Positions 6,269 through 6,805 of a stretch of DNA of 6,805 bases are shown here, one piece after another. Within the stretch, counting starts at the first letter, position 1; every line of letters starts with the position of its first letter. The DNA comes from an uncultured Collinsella sp. Lineage in GTDB: Bacteria; Actinomycetota; Coriobacteriia; Coriobacteriales; Coriobacteriaceae. The stretch covers positions 1-6,805 of the forward strand of contig CABRFZ010000049.1 in assembly GCA_902470365.1 (NCBI GenBank), written 5' to 3'. A program made the position numbers and the translations under genes. Under the pieces are notes generated by a model, which had not been told where the DNA came from, made no database searches, and was given only the letters and a program-made list of their open reading frames with translations.

Positions 6269-6303
6269 TGTCCCATTATCAACCGTTCGGGCGCGTCTGC
6301 GCC
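6269..6303 (-). promoter_or_regulatory. Candidate uppP promoter
   Basis: The - strand contains TTGATAATGG with GATAAT at 6280-6275 as a possible -10 box, about 60 bases ahead of the TTG start. No convincing -35 is seen; the 17-base position reads GGCGCA and overlaps a small dyad, GGCGC-GTCT-GCGCC (6290-6303). This is tentative. Confidence 0.28.
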
Positions 6304-6360
6304 TACCCTTACCAAAAAACTCGTCCGTTCACAGAATTGCGAGCGGTCAAACCGAAATCC

Positions 6361-6387
6361 TTGGGTATAACTGCAACAAGATAAAGT
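6361..6387 (+). promoter_or_regulatory. Candidate promoter of the universal stress protein gene
   Basis: Within an AT-richer island, TATAAC (6366-6371) resembles a -10 box. A second candidate, TAAAGT (6382-6387), has TTGGGT (6361-6366) 15 bases ahead. Neither has a well spaced consensus -35. The following leader to the ATG at 6462 is very C-rich (6398-6438). Confidence 0.3.
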
Positions 6388-6461
6388 GTCCGGCGGCCAA
6401 CGCGCCCGCGCCCGCCCGATGCACGAGCCCCGCGCCCGTGCGATAGACCAAGGAGGAAACC

Positions 6462-6805
6462 ATGAACGAGGGCTACACCAAGGTATTTGTTTCACTCGAC
6501 GGTACTGAGCAGCAGGATTTTGTGCTCGCACGCGCCATCAAGGTCGCCGCGAACAACGGCGCCAAGCTAATCATCGGCCACGTTATCGATTCCACGGCGC
6601 TCGAGAGCGCCGGTTCCTATCCGGTCGATCTGGTCAACGGCCTAGAGGAGGCATTTAAGAACTCCATCGCCAAGCAGCTCGAAGAGGCCAAGGCCAATCC
6701 CGATATTCCCGAGGTCGAGGTCATGATTCGCGCCGGCCGTATTCGCGAGACGCTCAAGGACGAGATGCTCGACGTGGTTAAGCCCGACCTGGTGCTCTGC
6801 GGCGC
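6462..6805 (+). CDS. Universal stress protein (UspA family), 3' end outside the window
   Basis: The frame starts at an ATG preceded by AAGGAGG (6450-6456) with a five-base spacer and stays open to the window edge, giving 114 residues. The start MNEGYTKVFVSLDGTEQQ matches the first strand and the acidic loop residue (Asp13) of the Usp alpha/beta fold. AKLIIGHVID (34-43) is the second strand. AGRIRETLKDEM followed by KPDLVLCGA (near the end) matches the family segment before the nucleotide-binding loop. The diagnostic GxxG-9x-G(S/T) loop, which tells ATP-binding members from others, lies beyond the edge, as do an estimated 30-45 residues. These cytoplasmic proteins accumulate under starvation or stress; the precise role is not predictable. 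It is transcribed divergently from uppP. Confidence 0.9.
   Translation, partial: MNEGYTKVFVSLDGTEQQDFVLARAIKVAANNGAKLIIGHVIDSTALESAGSYPVDLVNGLEEAFKNSIAKQLEEAKANPDIPEVEVMIRAGRIRETLKDEMLDVVKPDLVLCG

Noticed and set aside
6289..6304. Small GGCGC/GCGCC dyad in the uppP-stress protein gap as a terminator
   Set aside because: It has a five-bp stem with no T-run on either side and no gene ending nearby; expected by chance in GC-rich DNA.

Overview
The window is a GC-rich bacterial chromosome segment with compact genes. GC-leaning codon choice, a PcrA helicase carrying Ala/Pro-rich insertions, and clear GAGG-type ribosome binding sites suggest an actinobacterial lineage, most likely a gut Coriobacteriia such as Collinsella. 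That placement is inferred from overall character, not from a marker gene. Five genes are supported. Two run off the window: the first lacks one base of its start codon, and the last lacks its 3' end.

Left block, + strand (1-1787). A GntR/HutC-type regulator with a UTRA effector domain is followed 73 bases later by manA, a type I mannose-6-phosphate isomerase. An inverted repeat with 9-bp arms lies in the gap just ahead of the manA ribosome binding site. A strong hairpin follows manA.

Convergent intergenic region (1726-2006). It holds the manA hairpin, a compact T-tailed terminator pointing left for the helicase gene, and between that terminator and the helicase stop codon a 130-base near-palindrome. 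The palindrome has two perfect 30-base arms and a 9-bp hairpin at its centre. It is the least explained structure in the window and the main candidate for something undescribed: a small inverted-repeat element, or a long structured 3' UTR.

Centre, - strand (4901-2007). pcrA encodes a 964-residue UvrD/PcrA helicase with all canonical superfamily 1 motifs, a Tudor-like C-terminal domain, a repeated Pro-rich N-terminal extension, and a roughly 110-residue insertion before motif V. Its promoter region and the terminator of the next gene fill the gap to 5233.

Right block. uppP (- strand) encodes undecaprenyl-diphosphatase, the cell-wall lipid carrier recycling enzyme. It has an unusual acidic loop of about 44 residues and a probable TTG start. 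Across a 247-base divergent intergenic region, a universal stress protein gene starts on the + strand and leaves the window.

The genes are mostly functionally independent (sugar phosphate metabolism and its possible regulator, DNA repair, cell-wall lipid recycling, stress response). No defence system, CRISPR array, RNA gene or autonomous transposon is visible.
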